Assembly: GCA_002344215.1 (NCBI GenBank)
Contig: DDSV01000051.1
Location: 2,023-66,022, forward strand
Direction of reading: 5' to 3'
Origin: Akkermansiaceae bacterium UBA2381
Lineage (GTDB): Bacteria > Verrucomicrobiota > Verrucomicrobiia > Verrucomicrobiales > DEV007
Length of the DNA: 64,000 nucleotides
Of this stretch, positions 24,997 to 33,951 are shown piece by piece. A program made the translations under genes and the position numbers. How positions within the stretch are numbered: position 1 is the stretch's first letter; every line of letters starts with the position of its first letter. The notes beneath the pieces were generated by a model. The model was not told the origin of the DNA, did no database searches, and was given only the letters and a program-made list of their open reading frames with translations.

Positions 24997-25731
24997 TCAC
25001 TCCTCCTTCCCCGCCTTCTTTTGCAGAACCCGGTGCTCTACAATATGCATCAGGTAGTCAGCTCCGGTTTTAAGGCCGGAGAAAAGGAAAACCGAAACGG
25101 TGGTGGATCCGACCATGTTCCCGAAGATGATAGTGAGATGCATCGGGAGGATGCGGGCGTAGGGCAGAAACATCATCACCCCCAGATTCGGTCGGCGTTC
25201 GAGATCGGACTTCACATTCTGGTAAAAGGAAAACCCGTGTCCGAAGAGGAATCCGAGGACGGAGAAAAGGAACCAGGCCCCGCCTCCTCCACTGCCCGAG
25301 GCAAAGCCGACGATAAAGATGAGGTAGACGAGATGAAAGAATCCATAGTGCACCGCGAAAAACAGGGCGGTGCTCCATTTTCCCGCCGGGGATTCCGGGA
25401 CGCGTTGGCCATTGCTGGTGAACCCCTCGGTGCAGAAGGATCGGAGCAGGAGGATGCGGAAAAAATGGAAGAACCCGATGATGACGCTCTGTGCCCAGTA
25501 GAGGATCATCAAGGGCCCGAGGCCCCAGCCATCGATCATCGCCAACACGATCGCGACGACATTGCTCACGAGGATACCGATGCCGGAGTAATCCTTCGAG
25601 GCGGGGGAAACTGAGTCACGGTAAAATCTCACCCCGGAAGGAAAACGGTGACCTGGGGCGAGTCCAGCGGAAAACGCTTTGAGAAGGTCGGAGGGTAGGT
25701 AACATTGCTTAGCAGTCCGACATCGCATCAT
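24997..25731 (-). CDS. DUF6498-like multipass membrane protein
   Basis: Up to 244 residues from ATG 25731. An internal GTG at 25632 (VRFYRDSVSP...) would start just before the first hydrophobic segment and may be the real start. About five membrane segments are visible: IGILVSNVVAIVLAMIDGW, LMILYWAQSVIIGFFHFFRI, LFFAVHYGFFHLVYLIFIVG, AWFLFSVLGFLFGHGFSFY and MHLTIIFGNMVGSTTVSVFL. The YWAQSVIIGFFHFFRIL and HYGFFHLVYLIF blocks match the DUF6498 type as I remember it. Function unknown. Confidence 0.7.
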   Translation of the reverse strand: MMRCRTAKQCYLPSDLLKAFSAGLAPGHRFPSGVRFYRDSVSPASKDYSGIGILVSNVVAIVLAMIDGWGLGPLMILYWAQSVIIGFFHFFRILLLRSFCTEGFTSNGQRVPESPAGKWSTALFFAVHYGFFHLVYLIFIVGFASGSGGGGAWFLFSVLGFLFGHGFSFYQNVKSDLERRPNLGVMMFLPYARILPMHLTIIFGNMVGSTTVSVFLFSGLKTGADYLMHIVEHRVLQKKAGKEE

Positions 25732-25840
25732 TGCAGCGGGATCTCCTTCCCTTGATCGCCCTCCACGTTCAACTATTCTCGCCCGGCTCCATTCAATCCG
25801 TTGATGAAAAACGATAGGGGTTAAGAACTAATTTTGCGCC

Positions 25841-26425
25841 ATGTCCACTTCAATCCAGGCAGCGAAAATCCTAGCCGATTCCTTTCTCAATTATCCATTA
25901 ATGCGTTTTGCTCTTGAAGGGTGCCCGGAAGCACAATCCGGGAAAAAATTAAATCAAATCTACCGGTGTTGTTCCTCGGCGGCAGCCATGTTTGGCGGAG
26001 TGATAGTGACGCCCGACCAGGAAGGGGCCTTGATCTGGCTGCCCGGTAAAAATTTTCCCCTGACCTTGTCGCATGAAATCAAATCGGGAATGGGGGGCAT
26101 TCCCTTTCGAATTGGCATCAAAGCAACCCTTCGCCTGATGAGGCACGAGGCGGCCGCGGAAAAGTGGATAAGGAATCACGCCGGTGATCACTTCGGTTAC
26201 ATCTGGTCCGTTGGAGTAAACAACGCATCGCGGGGCAAAGGATATGGTCGCGGGTTGATCGATGAAAGTATTGAGCAAATGCGCCGTCAGGGAATGAATG
26301 AATTCTGGCTGAAAACGGAGGATCCGAAGAACGTGGCTATTTATCAAAAGCTGGGTTTTGAGTTAATATATGAGAAAATTGTTAAGAGCAGCGGAGTGAC
26401 CAGCTGGATGATGAGAAGGAGGTAG
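25841..26425 (+). CDS. GNAT-family N-acetyltransferase
   Basis: A 194-residue protein. The acetyl-CoA-binding motif A is clear (YIWSVGVNNASRGKGYGRGL with the R-G-x-G-x-G/R loop), followed by LIDESIEQMRRQGMNEFWLK and the C-terminal NVAIYQKLGFELIYEKI. The N-terminal half (ADSFLNYPLMRFALEG, DQEGALIWLPGKNFPLTL) resembles the subgroup that handles small-molecule amines or unknown acceptors. It is more AT-rich than the core genes. The substrate is not predictable. The next gene downstream encodes another GNAT-fold protein. Confidence 0.85.
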   Translation: MSTSIQAAKILADSFLNYPLMRFALEGCPEAQSGKKLNQIYRCCSSAAAMFGGVIVTPDQEGALIWLPGKNFPLTLSHEIKSGMGGIPFRIGIKATLRLMRHEAAAEKWIRNHAGDHFGYIWSVGVNNASRGKGYGRGLIDESIEQMRRQGMNEFWLKTEDPKNVAIYQKLGFELIYEKIVKSSGVTSWMMRRR

Positions 26426-26875
26426 TGTAGTTTCCGGAGCAGATCATCCAGGACCTCCAGTGCCGGATGCACCGGGAGCGTGCTGAAAATTTCCGAAACG
26501 AGCGATCAAAAGATATTTGGTTTTGGGGTTTGCTGCTGAGGCCGGGTCGTCGAGAAACAACGCGCAGTTTTTTAAGAAGGCCTCTTCAACAGGCTCCGAG
26601 CAGTCGCTTTCAAAGTCCGCATTGTCTCCCGATTCGTTCCCGGGCCAGGCCGGTCGGCGCAGAGGCTGCAGATCTCCTTCGGCATTCCGGGCGCCTTCCC
26701 GTCTTCGAGGGAGCCCTGTGCCACGATCAAGATCGACATCGAAAGACTTCAGGAGAATTAGCATGAGGATCTTTGCCCTTTGTTGTAAGTTTTGGAGCTC
26801 CCGGCTTCGCCCGCCATTCCAATGCTATCCTGCAACCACAACGAATCAGAAAGCCTGGAGTCAGCAGGACTCACG
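26426..26875. other. 450-bp gap without a supported gene
   Basis: Several open frames of 99-124 codons exist on both strands, but they overlap each other, are rich in Arg/Ser/Pro and match no family I know. I see no hairpins or repeats of note. It may be a decayed gene. Confidence 0.4.
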
Positions 26876-28036
26876 ATGCCAAAGTTGAATGATCAATCCA
26901 GTGCGGCGATCGGGGGTGCAGGATCAGTTGATGAACTTCTGCAATTCCGCCCGGTGGACTCCCTTTCTCCGGAGGAGTTTGCCGCCTTGGAAGAGCTTGC
27001 GTTCACACATGGTCAGACTCCTGATTCCTATCTGATTGTCGAGCGCCAGCGTCTCTGCTACCTGGCGCCGGATCATTCCGCTGCTATGTCTGTTAGCGAA
27101 TTCGGGCCGTTCATCCACATTTTCGGAGGGATTCTCGCTCCGGTCGAGAGGCGAAAGCAGATCATCATTCAACTTGGCGAATTGGCGCGGAAAACAGGTC
27201 GCTTTGTTAACTTCTACTCGATTGTAGAATCCGATCGCCCCTTATTCGAAGAGGCCGGGTGGCAAGTGACAAAGATGGGTGAAGATACCTCTCTGAAATT
27301 GGAGTCTCTCAGCTGGTCCGGCAAGCCGTACGAATGGGTTCGCCGGCAATTCAACTTTTGTCAGCGAATGGGTCTTTCCTGTCGCGAGGTCAGTCGGGAG
27401 ACAATGGATGAGGAATCCTGGAAGTCGCTCTCCGAAGTCCTCGTCGAGATTCAGCGGGAGGATTTGAGGGATCGGATCTATTCAAAAGAAATGAGGTTTC
27501 TGGTTGGAAAACTACAGCCGGAATGCCTCGGGCGTCGGCGGTTGTTCATTGCGGAAGATAAAGGTCAAAAGCGCGTGGAGGCATTTGTCATTGCCAATCC
27601 CATGCGCGGAGGAACCTGCTGGGCCTTCGAAATGTATCGAAAGCGGAAGGATGGCCCCCGGGGAGCGATCCCGTTTTTGATCAAATGGATCATTGATATG
27701 CTCAAAGCTGAAGGGGTTGAGGAAGTGTCGCTGTGTATTCTTCTTTGGAAAGACACTCATGCGTTTAAAGGAAAAAGAACTAGTCTACTTCTGGGGTGGG
27801 GACTCCTGGCCACCTACCACCTTTTTGGTTCTCTTTATAGTATTAAGGGAATTATTCACTTTAAGACTCGATTTCGACCGGAGCTATCCAACTGCTATGT
27901 TTGTGCGACTCCCAAAGTTACCCTGCAGTCGTTTAGGAGTTTCTTCCGGACGATTGGAGCGTTCACGCTAAACTCGCGAAATCTGGTCCGCACTTTGGGG
28001 AATTGTCTCATCGGCCGGAAGAGGGAAGGAGTCTGA
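26876..28036 (+). CDS. DUF2156 (LPG-synthase C-terminal-like) protein
   Basis: I chose ATG 26876 (386 residues) because AGGA lies about 6 bases upstream and the frame before it lacks homology. The protein carries the double-GNAT DUF2156 fold found in the catalytic half of aminoacyl-phosphatidylglycerol synthases: GKPYEWVRRQFNFCQRMGLS, then VEAFVIANPMRGGTCWAFEM with YRKRKDGPRGAIPFLI, and the late HFKTRFRPELSNCYVC. The N-terminal membrane flippase half is absent, so it may transfer an aminoacyl or acyl group to another acceptor, or act on lipids brought to it. The gene is AT-rich relative to its surroundings. Confidence 0.8.
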   Translation: MPKLNDQSSAAIGGAGSVDELLQFRPVDSLSPEEFAALEELAFTHGQTPDSYLIVERQRLCYLAPDHSAAMSVSEFGPFIHIFGGILAPVERRKQIIIQLGELARKTGRFVNFYSIVESDRPLFEEAGWQVTKMGEDTSLKLESLSWSGKPYEWVRRQFNFCQRMGLSCREVSRETMDEESWKSLSEVLVEIQREDLRDRIYSKEMRFLVGKLQPECLGRRRLFIAEDKGQKRVEAFVIANPMRGGTCWAFEMYRKRKDGPRGAIPFLIKWIIDMLKAEGVEEVSLCILLWKDTHAFKGKRTSLLLGWGLLATYHLFGSLYSIKGIIHFKTRFRPELSNCYVCATPKVTLQSFRSFFRTIGAFTLNSRNLVRTLGNCLIGRKREGV

Positions 28037-28132
28037 ACTTCACGAGGATCGGCCGCAAATTTTGGAATTGCCTTCCCGACCGCGTCGTCTCAACTTTCCA
28101 TTTTTCTGCCGGCAACGCCGCCACAGTCCCGC

Positions 28133-28891
28133 TCATCTGTTTGTTTCGTGACTGATCTCGACGCTGTCGAGGTGGATCCAGTTGTCCGTCGCGATTTCCG
28201 GATGGCGATACATGCCCAGCTTCAGGAAATGCTGGTAGTCGTTGTGCATGTTCGCTCCCGTGATCGTCGTGACGGGTTTGGTCATGTCATCGAAGTAGAA
28301 AGTGGCTTTGCCATCCTCCTGCTGAGACCACTGAATAACGACGGCCAGCGAGTGCCACTTTCCAGGTTCGATGAAGACCGGGCCGAACTGTTGTGATTGA
28401 TCCAGCCCGTAGTTGATACCGATGGCCGGCTTGCCATCCAGTTCCCCGAGGCCGATCAAGACCGTCGGGCTTCGTGAGGGAAAGTTGTCCCAGGTTTCTC
28501 CCCTGGTTTCGTCCGGTTGATCGTGCCATTGCCCGATGAGGCACCAGCGGTTCTTCGGTGCGTCCGATTTGAAATCCGGCGGGATCATGAACTTCCAGGA
28601 GTAGCGCACCGTGTCACCGGACTTGAAGGGGTAATCGACGCTGACTTCCGCGCGAGTCCCTCCATTGCGTTTCTTCTGTCCCGGGAAAACCCGCAGGGCG
28701 AGATGCTGGTCGGTTCCCTCTCCATCGATGCGGATATTCTCGATCCCCGGCACCTCGAGATGGGCATAGGGCTGGAGCGCTTCCGGGATGAGGCAACGGA
28801 GATAGGCCAACTCCTTCTCACGCGTGGCCGGATCGACAGCCGAGAGACAGGTCACGCTCAAGGAAACAGAGAGGAGCAATTTCCACTTCAT
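28133..28891 (-). CDS. Secreted polysaccharide lyase-like protein (heparin lyase I-type fold)
   Basis: ATG 28891 gives a 252-residue protein with signal peptide MKWKLLLSVSLSVTCLSA; the frame extends 57 codons upstream without homology and overlaps the kinase gene end. The mature part is a beta jelly-roll like the Polysacc_lyase (PF14099) group: GTRAEVSVDYPFKSGDTVRYSWKF (start cited), WCLIGQWHDQPDETRG, INYGLDQ, PGKWHSLAVVIQWS and HFLKLGMYRHPEIATDNWIHLD. Such enzymes or binding modules act on anionic polysaccharides in the periplasm or outside. It fits the sulfatase and oxidoreductase genes at 36-42 kb. Substrate unknown. Confidence 0.75.
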   Translation of the reverse strand: MKWKLLLSVSLSVTCLSAVDPATREKELAYLRCLIPEALQPYAHLEVPGIENIRIDGEGTDQHLALRVFPGQKKRNGGTRAEVSVDYPFKSGDTVRYSWKFMIPPDFKSDAPKNRWCLIGQWHDQPDETRGETWDNFPSRSPTVLIGLGELDGKPAIGINYGLDQSQQFGPVFIEPGKWHSLAVVIQWSQQEDGKATFYFDDMTKPVTTITGANMHNDYQHFLKLGMYRHPEIATDNWIHLDSVEISHETNR

Positions 28892-29015
28892 GAGACGGAT
28901 GATGAATATCCGCCTCCGGGAGGGCAACTTCTTTGTTTCCGGGTGGACCGGTGTAGTTGGAAACCGGTTCAGAAGACGACCACCGTGATTCGGGATTCGC
29001 GGCTGGCGACCGGTT

Positions 29016-32000
29016 TTACCCTGCCAGCACGCAGAGCTCCTCTTCTGTCGCATGGGAGTCATGCGAGGGATCGAGGGCCTCTCTTATCGCGGTTTTCAGC
29101 GTCTGAATTTCGAAGGGTTTGCAGAGGTAGCCGGCGATGGCTTTACCTTCAAAGCGTGAGCGCAATTCCTCGTCGGAGTAGCCGCTGCAGAGGACGACGG
29201 GGAGGTCCGGTGCGATGACATGCAGTTTCTCAAAGGTCTCGGCACCATCCATGCGCGGCATCGTGAGATCGAGAAGAACGAGATCGATGGGATCGTACGC
29301 CTCCGCCTCGCGCATGGAAAGACTCCGTTCGACCAGCGTGAGTGCTTCGAATCCGTCCGCCGCCGGGATGACCTGAAAGCCCAGCCGCATGAGCTGTCGT
29401 GAGATCGTGGTGCGGACCCCGTCGTCATCGTCGACAAGGAGCACGGTGATTTTTTCCGGCGAGGCTGGGGAACTCGGGGCGGCTCCGGAGATACGCCGGC
29501 TCGCGGTCGACTGCTCCATCGCCGCCGTCGTGGCGATGGGCAGGAGGATACGAAAGCTCGTGCCTCTCCCGACCTCGCTGTCGATAATGATGGCGCCGCG
29601 GTGACCCCGCACAATTCCAAGGACAGCGGCGAGACCGAGTCCGCGGCCGGTGAACTTGGTGGTGAAAAAGGGATCGAAGATACGCTGCTGGGTCTGCTCG
29701 TCCATCCCGCAGCCGTTGTCCCGCACCTCGAGCTCGACGTAGGTGCCGGGAGCGAGCGGATCTTTCAGCATCGTCTCCTCGAAGAAGGTGTCGTCGCACT
29801 CAAGGGTGCCGATGCGGACGTCGATGCGTCCCTGTCCACCGGTGACCGCGTCCGCCGCGTTGAGAATGAGATTGAGGAGGATCTGCCTGAGCTGAGCCGA
29901 GTCTCCCATGATCAAGGGCACCTCTTCCGGGCAGCTGAGCTGCAGGTCGGCCCGTTTTGTGATCGACGACTCGAGCAGCGTCACCATCTCTTTGACAATG
30001 TCGGCAAGGCTGATCGCATTGATGATGAAATGCCCCTTCCCGGAGTAGGCGAGCATCTGCCCGCAGAGATCGGCGGCGAGGAGGGAGGCCTTGCGCGATT
30101 CTTCGAGACCCTGGCGGGCAGCCGTGTCGCCGGGGATCTCGGCGAGGCTCATCTCAAGGTTGCCGATGATGGTGAGGAGAAGGTTGTTGAAGTCGTGCGC
30201 AATGCCGCCGGCCATGATGCCGAGACTTTCCAGCTTCTGCATCTGCTGGAAGCGGGCTTCGAGTTTATGGCGGTGCTCCTCTTCCTGCTTTGCCTTCGCA
30301 TGGACGATGGCCTTGGCGAGCTGGTCGGCGATCTGGGAGGCAAAGCTGACTTCATCTTCCGTCCACACGCGGGCGGGGCCGGTGTGCTCGAAGCAGATGA
30401 TGCCCTCGATCATTCCCGAGACGCGGATCGCGGAGTCCAGCAGGGAGGTGATGCCGAGGGGGTCGAGGAGAGTCTCAAGAAAACCGCGGGTGCGGGGATC
30501 GACGCGGGCATCGTGTGCATCGACGCAACGTCCTATCGAGATCGCCTCAAAGTAGTCCGGGTAATCGGCTGCACAGATTTCCGAACCCGAACTGTGCCGC
30601 CCTGTCGTGGCGTCGTAGAGGTTCACGCAGGTGATCTTATTGGTGGCTTCAGTGCCTGTCCAGATGCCGACGCGGGAGACATCGAGGGTGCGGGCGGCGA
30701 GTTCGGCGGTTTGTTTGAAGAACGCATCGAGGTCGTCACCGTCGTGCCGATGCAGGGCGAGTTGGAGGAGGGCTTTCTCCTGTCGGCGAATCCGCACCAT
30801 GGTCTCGCGGCGCTCTTCCTCAAGTTGCATCCGGATACTGATGTCCCGGATCGCAGTCAGGAAGCAAATTTCGTGAGAGACCCTGATCCGCCGGGCGCTG
30901 ATCTCGACGGGAAAAGTTTTGCCTGCTTCGTTCGTGAGCGTGCCCTGACTGATCGTTCCCGTATCGCAGCCGGCGTCGGGAAGTTGCTCATAGAGAGGGG
31001 GCGATCCGTAGCGGCGGAGGAGCTCAGGCATGCCGACACCCTCGATGGCTCCGGGTTTGAGGCCGAGGAGTTCGGGAAAGCGTTTGTTGAAACTCCGGAT
31101 AACTCCGCGTGCGTCGTGCATAACGACGCCGTCGGTCATGGAGTCGAGGAGGACCCGCACGGTCTGGTTGGACTCGTGGAGCGGCCTCACCACCGAACGG
31201 ACAAAGAGAATAAGGACGACGAAAAGAACCGCGATTGAGAGGACGGCTATCGCTGTCGTCCATCGCGTGATCGATTCGGCACCCTTCATGATCAAGGCTG
31301 TCGGCACCACCTGCACCATCGTCCAGTAGGTCCCCGTGTCGCCGATTGCCACCGGGCTGAAGGTGTAGGAGACCGACTCTCCCGTCGCCGGATCGGTGCG
31401 GATCTCGTCGAACTCGGTGCCGAGCGCTACTTTATCCAGATGGGATTCGTCAAAGCCCGCGATCGTCATTATCTTTCCCGCGAGGGTCACCTCGGGATGC
31501 GCAACGATGATGCCATCGCTGCTCACAAGAATGGCGTGACCCTTCCCGTAGGGATGGACTTTAGCGATCTGTTCACTGAGGGAGGCGAGTTCCACATCAA
31601 CCCCGGCAACTCCGATGACTTCACCTTTGGAAAAGACCGGAACCGCCAGGCTCGACATCAGCACGTTGTCCGCCTCGGCGTCGATGTACGGCTCGATGAT
31701 GCTTTCCTTTTTCCGCTTTTTTGGAATGAGATAGTAGTCGAGCTCACGATCCACCGCGTAATTGTCGTGTTCGAAAACGAGTTCACCGTTTTTCCGGTAG
31801 GCATAGGGAACATATCCGTGGCCCGGGAGGTTCGGCGAATCGACTCCGAAGCGATTCGGGCCGAAGATCGCCCAGACACCGAAGTAGTCCGGCTGCTGCT
31901 GCAGCGTTCGCTTGAAAACGCGGTCATAGTCCGAACGTCGGATCTCTTCGCCACTTTCGGCTGCCGCGCTCAGGGAGATCGCGAGGGAACGCGCCGTAAA

Positions 32001-32198
32001 GAGCGGCTCGGTGAGATGCCCTGCAAACTCCGCCGCGTGGAAATGCCCGGCGTCACGGAGCCGCGCGACCGCCTCCTCCTTTGCCATCTTGCCCGCCCGA
32101 TCAGCCACGACAAAGGTCGTGACAATAAATGCCGTGACAAGCAGCAACCCGAAGACAGCACCGAGGCGCTGAGGGGTTTTGTTAAGGGGCGGATTCAA
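29016..32198 (-). CDS. Hybrid sensor histidine kinase (dCache-PAS-GAF-HisKA-HATPase-REC)
   Basis: A 1060-residue protein from a TTG start; no ATG is available before the first membrane helix. Order: TM1 (about 13-34), periplasmic double Cache sensor (35-310, with SSLAVPVFSKGEVIGVAGVD), TM2 (311-335), PAS (345-465), GAF (480-640), HisKA with H668 in GGIAHDFNNLLLTI, HATPase (LRQILLNLILNAADAV, DNGCGMD, GLGLAAVLGIVRGHRGA) and a C-terminal receiver with acceptor D977 (VLLDLTMPRMDG) and K in YLCKPFE. The Cache domain suggests a small extracellular ligand. No separate response regulator gene is adjacent, so output goes through another phosphotransfer protein or partner. Confidence 0.93.
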   Translation of the reverse strand: MNPPLNKTPQRLGAVFGLLLVTAFIVTTFVVADRAGKMAKEEAVARLRDAGHFHAAEFAGHLTEPLFTARSLAISLSAAAESGEEIRRSDYDRVFKRTLQQQPDYFGVWAIFGPNRFGVDSPNLPGHGYVPYAYRKNGELVFEHDNYAVDRELDYYLIPKKRKKESIIEPYIDAEADNVLMSSLAVPVFSKGEVIGVAGVDVELASLSEQIAKVHPYGKGHAILVSSDGIIVAHPEVTLAGKIMTIAGFDESHLDKVALGTEFDEIRTDPATGESVSYTFSPVAIGDTGTYWTMVQVVPTALIMKGAESITRWTTAIAVLSIAVLFVVLILFVRSVVRPLHESNQTVRVLLDSMTDGVVMHDARGVIRSFNKRFPELLGLKPGAIEGVGMPELLRRYGSPPLYEQLPDAGCDTGTISQGTLTNEAGKTFPVEISARRIRVSHEICFLTAIRDISIRMQLEEERRETMVRIRRQEKALLQLALHRHDGDDLDAFFKQTAELAARTLDVSRVGIWTGTEATNKITCVNLYDATTGRHSSGSEICAADYPDYFEAISIGRCVDAHDARVDPRTRGFLETLLDPLGITSLLDSAIRVSGMIEGIICFEHTGPARVWTEDEVSFASQIADQLAKAIVHAKAKQEEEHRHKLEARFQQMQKLESLGIMAGGIAHDFNNLLLTIIGNLEMSLAEIPGDTAARQGLEESRKASLLAADLCGQMLAYSGKGHFIINAISLADIVKEMVTLLESSITKRADLQLSCPEEVPLIMGDSAQLRQILLNLILNAADAVTGGQGRIDVRIGTLECDDTFFEETMLKDPLAPGTYVELEVRDNGCGMDEQTQQRIFDPFFTTKFTGRGLGLAAVLGIVRGHRGAIIIDSEVGRGTSFRILLPIATTAAMEQSTASRRISGAAPSSPASPEKITVLLVDDDDGVRTTISRQLMRLGFQVIPAADGFEALTLVERSLSMREAEAYDPIDLVLLDLTMPRMDGAETFEKLHVIAPDLPVVLCSGYSDEELRSRFEGKAIAGYLCKPFEIQTLKTAIREALDPSHDSHATEEELCVLAG

Positions 32199-32349
32199 AA
32201 GATTCGGGCAGTTAGAAGTTCGTAATTCTAAATTTAATGGAATTTATTATAATTTCAATTAGTTCTTTTTGATCTGAATCCGAAAAATCGCTCCGACTGA
32301 GCGCAGTGGCGGGGTTTCCGGGCTTTAACTCTTCTCTTTCGTCTTTCCG

Positions 32350-32440
32350 CGCCTGTCCCTTCGGCAGGGAAAACGAGGCGAATCGGGGAAATTTCCGTGC
32401 CGGAAAATTTCGTCTCTCACAATGTGAGGCAACACCTCAC
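32350..32440 (+). promoter_or_regulatory. Structured 5' leader with mutually exclusive hairpins
   Basis: A two-part stem CGCCT...AGGCG (32350-32354 with 32376-32380) encloses TCCCT-TCGGC-AGGGA. Further on, CTCAC-AAT-GTGAG (32416-32428) and GTGAGG-CAACA-CCTCAC (32424-32440) share GTGAG and cannot both form. This resembles an attenuator or riboswitch expression platform before the homocysteine methyltransferase ATG at 32469. I do not recognise a known SAM or B12 aptamer. Confidence 0.45.
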
Positions 32441-32468
32441 GCCTATAGAGAGAAAACAATCCATCATT

Positions 32469-33428
32469 ATGAAAAACCAGACCCATAGGCTTCCCCATCA
32501 GTCAGACACTCCCTTCATCACTGATGGGGGGCTCGAGACGACACTCACTTTTCATGAAAAGCTCGACTTGCCCTGTTTTGCTGCGTTTCCTCTCCTAAGA
32601 GATGACGCGGGACGGGAAATCCTGAAAGACTACTACCGCAGTTACGCGCAACTCGCGATTCGGTACCGTGCGGGTTTCGTCTTCGAAAGCACCGGCTGGC
32701 GGGGAAATCCCGATTGGGCTGAAAAGCTCGGCTATTCACCGACGGAACTCGACGCTGCAAACCGGGACGGAATTCAGCTGATGCACGAGATTCGTGCCGT
32801 CCACGAAACAACGCAATCGCCGATGATCATCAGCGGTGCAATTGGGCCAAGGGGAGACGGCTACAGGATCGGCGCGACGATGAGCCCGGAGCAGGCCGCC
32901 CGGTATCACGAGCCGCAGCTTCGCACGTACCGCGAGGCGGGGGCCGATCTGGTGTCCGCGTTCACGATGACTTATGTGGAAGAAGCACTCGGCATCGCGA
33001 ACGCCGCCGCGGCGCTTGACGTTCCGGTAGTTATTTCTTTTACGCTGGAGACTGACGGGCGACTGCCCAGCGGCCAGCCTCTGCGCGAGGCGATCAAATC
33101 CCTGGACGCACGAGCCGCTCAGGCTCCGGCCTACTACATGATCAATTGCGCGCATCCCTCACACTTTATAGCGGAGATGGAGGCGGGAGCCGGGTGGCTC
33201 GAACGAATCGTCGGGTTGCGGGCGAACGCCTCCTGCCGCAGCCACGCTGAGCTGGATGAAAGTCCCGATCTCGATGCGGGGAATCCGAACGAGCTTGGTC
33301 GTCAATACCTCGAGCTCCGGGAGATACTGCCGAGTCTCAATGTCTTCGGAGGCTGTTGCGGCACTGACCTTCGCCATGTCGAGGCCATCTGTGAGTCCTG
33401 TCTTTCCCCCGTCTCAGAGTCCGCCTGA
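32469..33428 (+). CDS. Homocysteine S-methyltransferase family protein
   Basis: ATG 32469 gives 319 residues. The zinc-binding TIM-barrel family is evident from FITDGGLETTLTFHE at the N-terminus, the AGFVFEST strand, MIISGAIGPRGDGY and the zinc cysteines C227 (YMINCAHPSHF) and C296-C297 (NVFGGCCGTDLRHV). Such enzymes move a methyl group from S-adenosylmethionine, S-methylmethionine or a related donor to homocysteine or a thiol. It heads a tight three-gene operon: the DsrE-like gene follows after 9 bp and a GNAT gene 13 bp later. The leader upstream has alternative hairpins that could regulate it. Confidence 0.9.
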   Translation: MKNQTHRLPHQSDTPFITDGGLETTLTFHEKLDLPCFAAFPLLRDDAGREILKDYYRSYAQLAIRYRAGFVFESTGWRGNPDWAEKLGYSPTELDAANRDGIQLMHEIRAVHETTQSPMIISGAIGPRGDGYRIGATMSPEQAARYHEPQLRTYREAGADLVSAFTMTYVEEALGIANAAAALDVPVVISFTLETDGRLPSGQPLREAIKSLDARAAQAPAYYMINCAHPSHFIAEMEAGAGWLERIVGLRANASCRSHAELDESPDLDAGNPNELGRQYLELREILPSLNVFGGCCGTDLRHVEAICESCLSPVSESA

Positions 33429-33437
33429 AACCAAGTC

Positions 33438-33938
33438 ATGCACCATCAACTTTCCGATCAACAAACGATGAGCAGTAATACCTCTGACTTCCCTCCAGCG
33501 TCCAACTCCGCACCGGGACCCCTCGAACGGCTCGCCATCGTTATTCGCGACGATGCCTTTGACCGGTTGCTCACTCCGCTCACCTTTGCGTGGGAAATGG
33601 GACGAACGGGTGTGCAGGTTGATGTGCTCTTCGTTCTGTGGGCCGTCCGTGTCCTCACCCGGGACGGAGCGCGGGAATGTAAAATGGATCCCCGCTACGC
33701 CGACCGCGCCGCTTGGCTGCGGCAACGCCTTGAACGCGACGGTGACCCCCTTGAGATCACAGACTTTCTCTCGCTTCTAAAGTCGACTGGTCACGTCCGT
33801 CTCCATGGGTGCCGACTGGCTGCGATGACCTTTGACGTCACAGAAGAAACCCTTTTACCGGAAGCGGATGGAATCATCGATCCCGGCGAGTTTCTTCGAA
33901 CGATTGCCATGCAAGCGGATCACTGCCAGTACTTCTGA
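33438..33938 (+). CDS. DsrE/DsrF-like protein
   Basis: A 166-residue protein (an alternative ATG is at 33468). After a short disordered start, PLERLAIVIRDDAFDRLLTP and LTFAWEMGRTGVQVDVLFVLWAVRVLTRDG form the alternating beta-alpha core seen in DsrE/F- and YrkE-like sulfur-relay or peroxiredoxin-family proteins. Cysteines are present (KSTGHVRLHGCRLAAMTF) in the region where DsrE-type persulfide carriers have theirs. Between a homocysteine methyltransferase and a GNAT it may take part in sulfur handling; this is inference from context. Confidence 0.68.
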   Translation: MHHQLSDQQTMSSNTSDFPPASNSAPGPLERLAIVIRDDAFDRLLTPLTFAWEMGRTGVQVDVLFVLWAVRVLTRDGARECKMDPRYADRAAWLRQRLERDGDPLEITDFLSLLKSTGHVRLHGCRLAAMTFDVTEETLLPEADGIIDPGEFLRTIAMQADHCQYF

Positions 33939-33951
33939 AGACACCGGCTTC

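Noticed and set aside
26444..26888. Overlapping 99-124-codon frames on both strands
   Set aside because: Mutually overlapping, low-complexity and without start signals; recorded as a gap.
29601..31238. 545-codon plus-strand frame opposite the histidine kinase
   Set aside because: Composition is a reverse reading of conserved kinase domains; no motifs.
32290..32470. SAM-I, SAH or cobalamin riboswitch before the homocysteine methyltransferase
   Set aside because: None of the conserved cores of these aptamers can be found, though the leader is structured.
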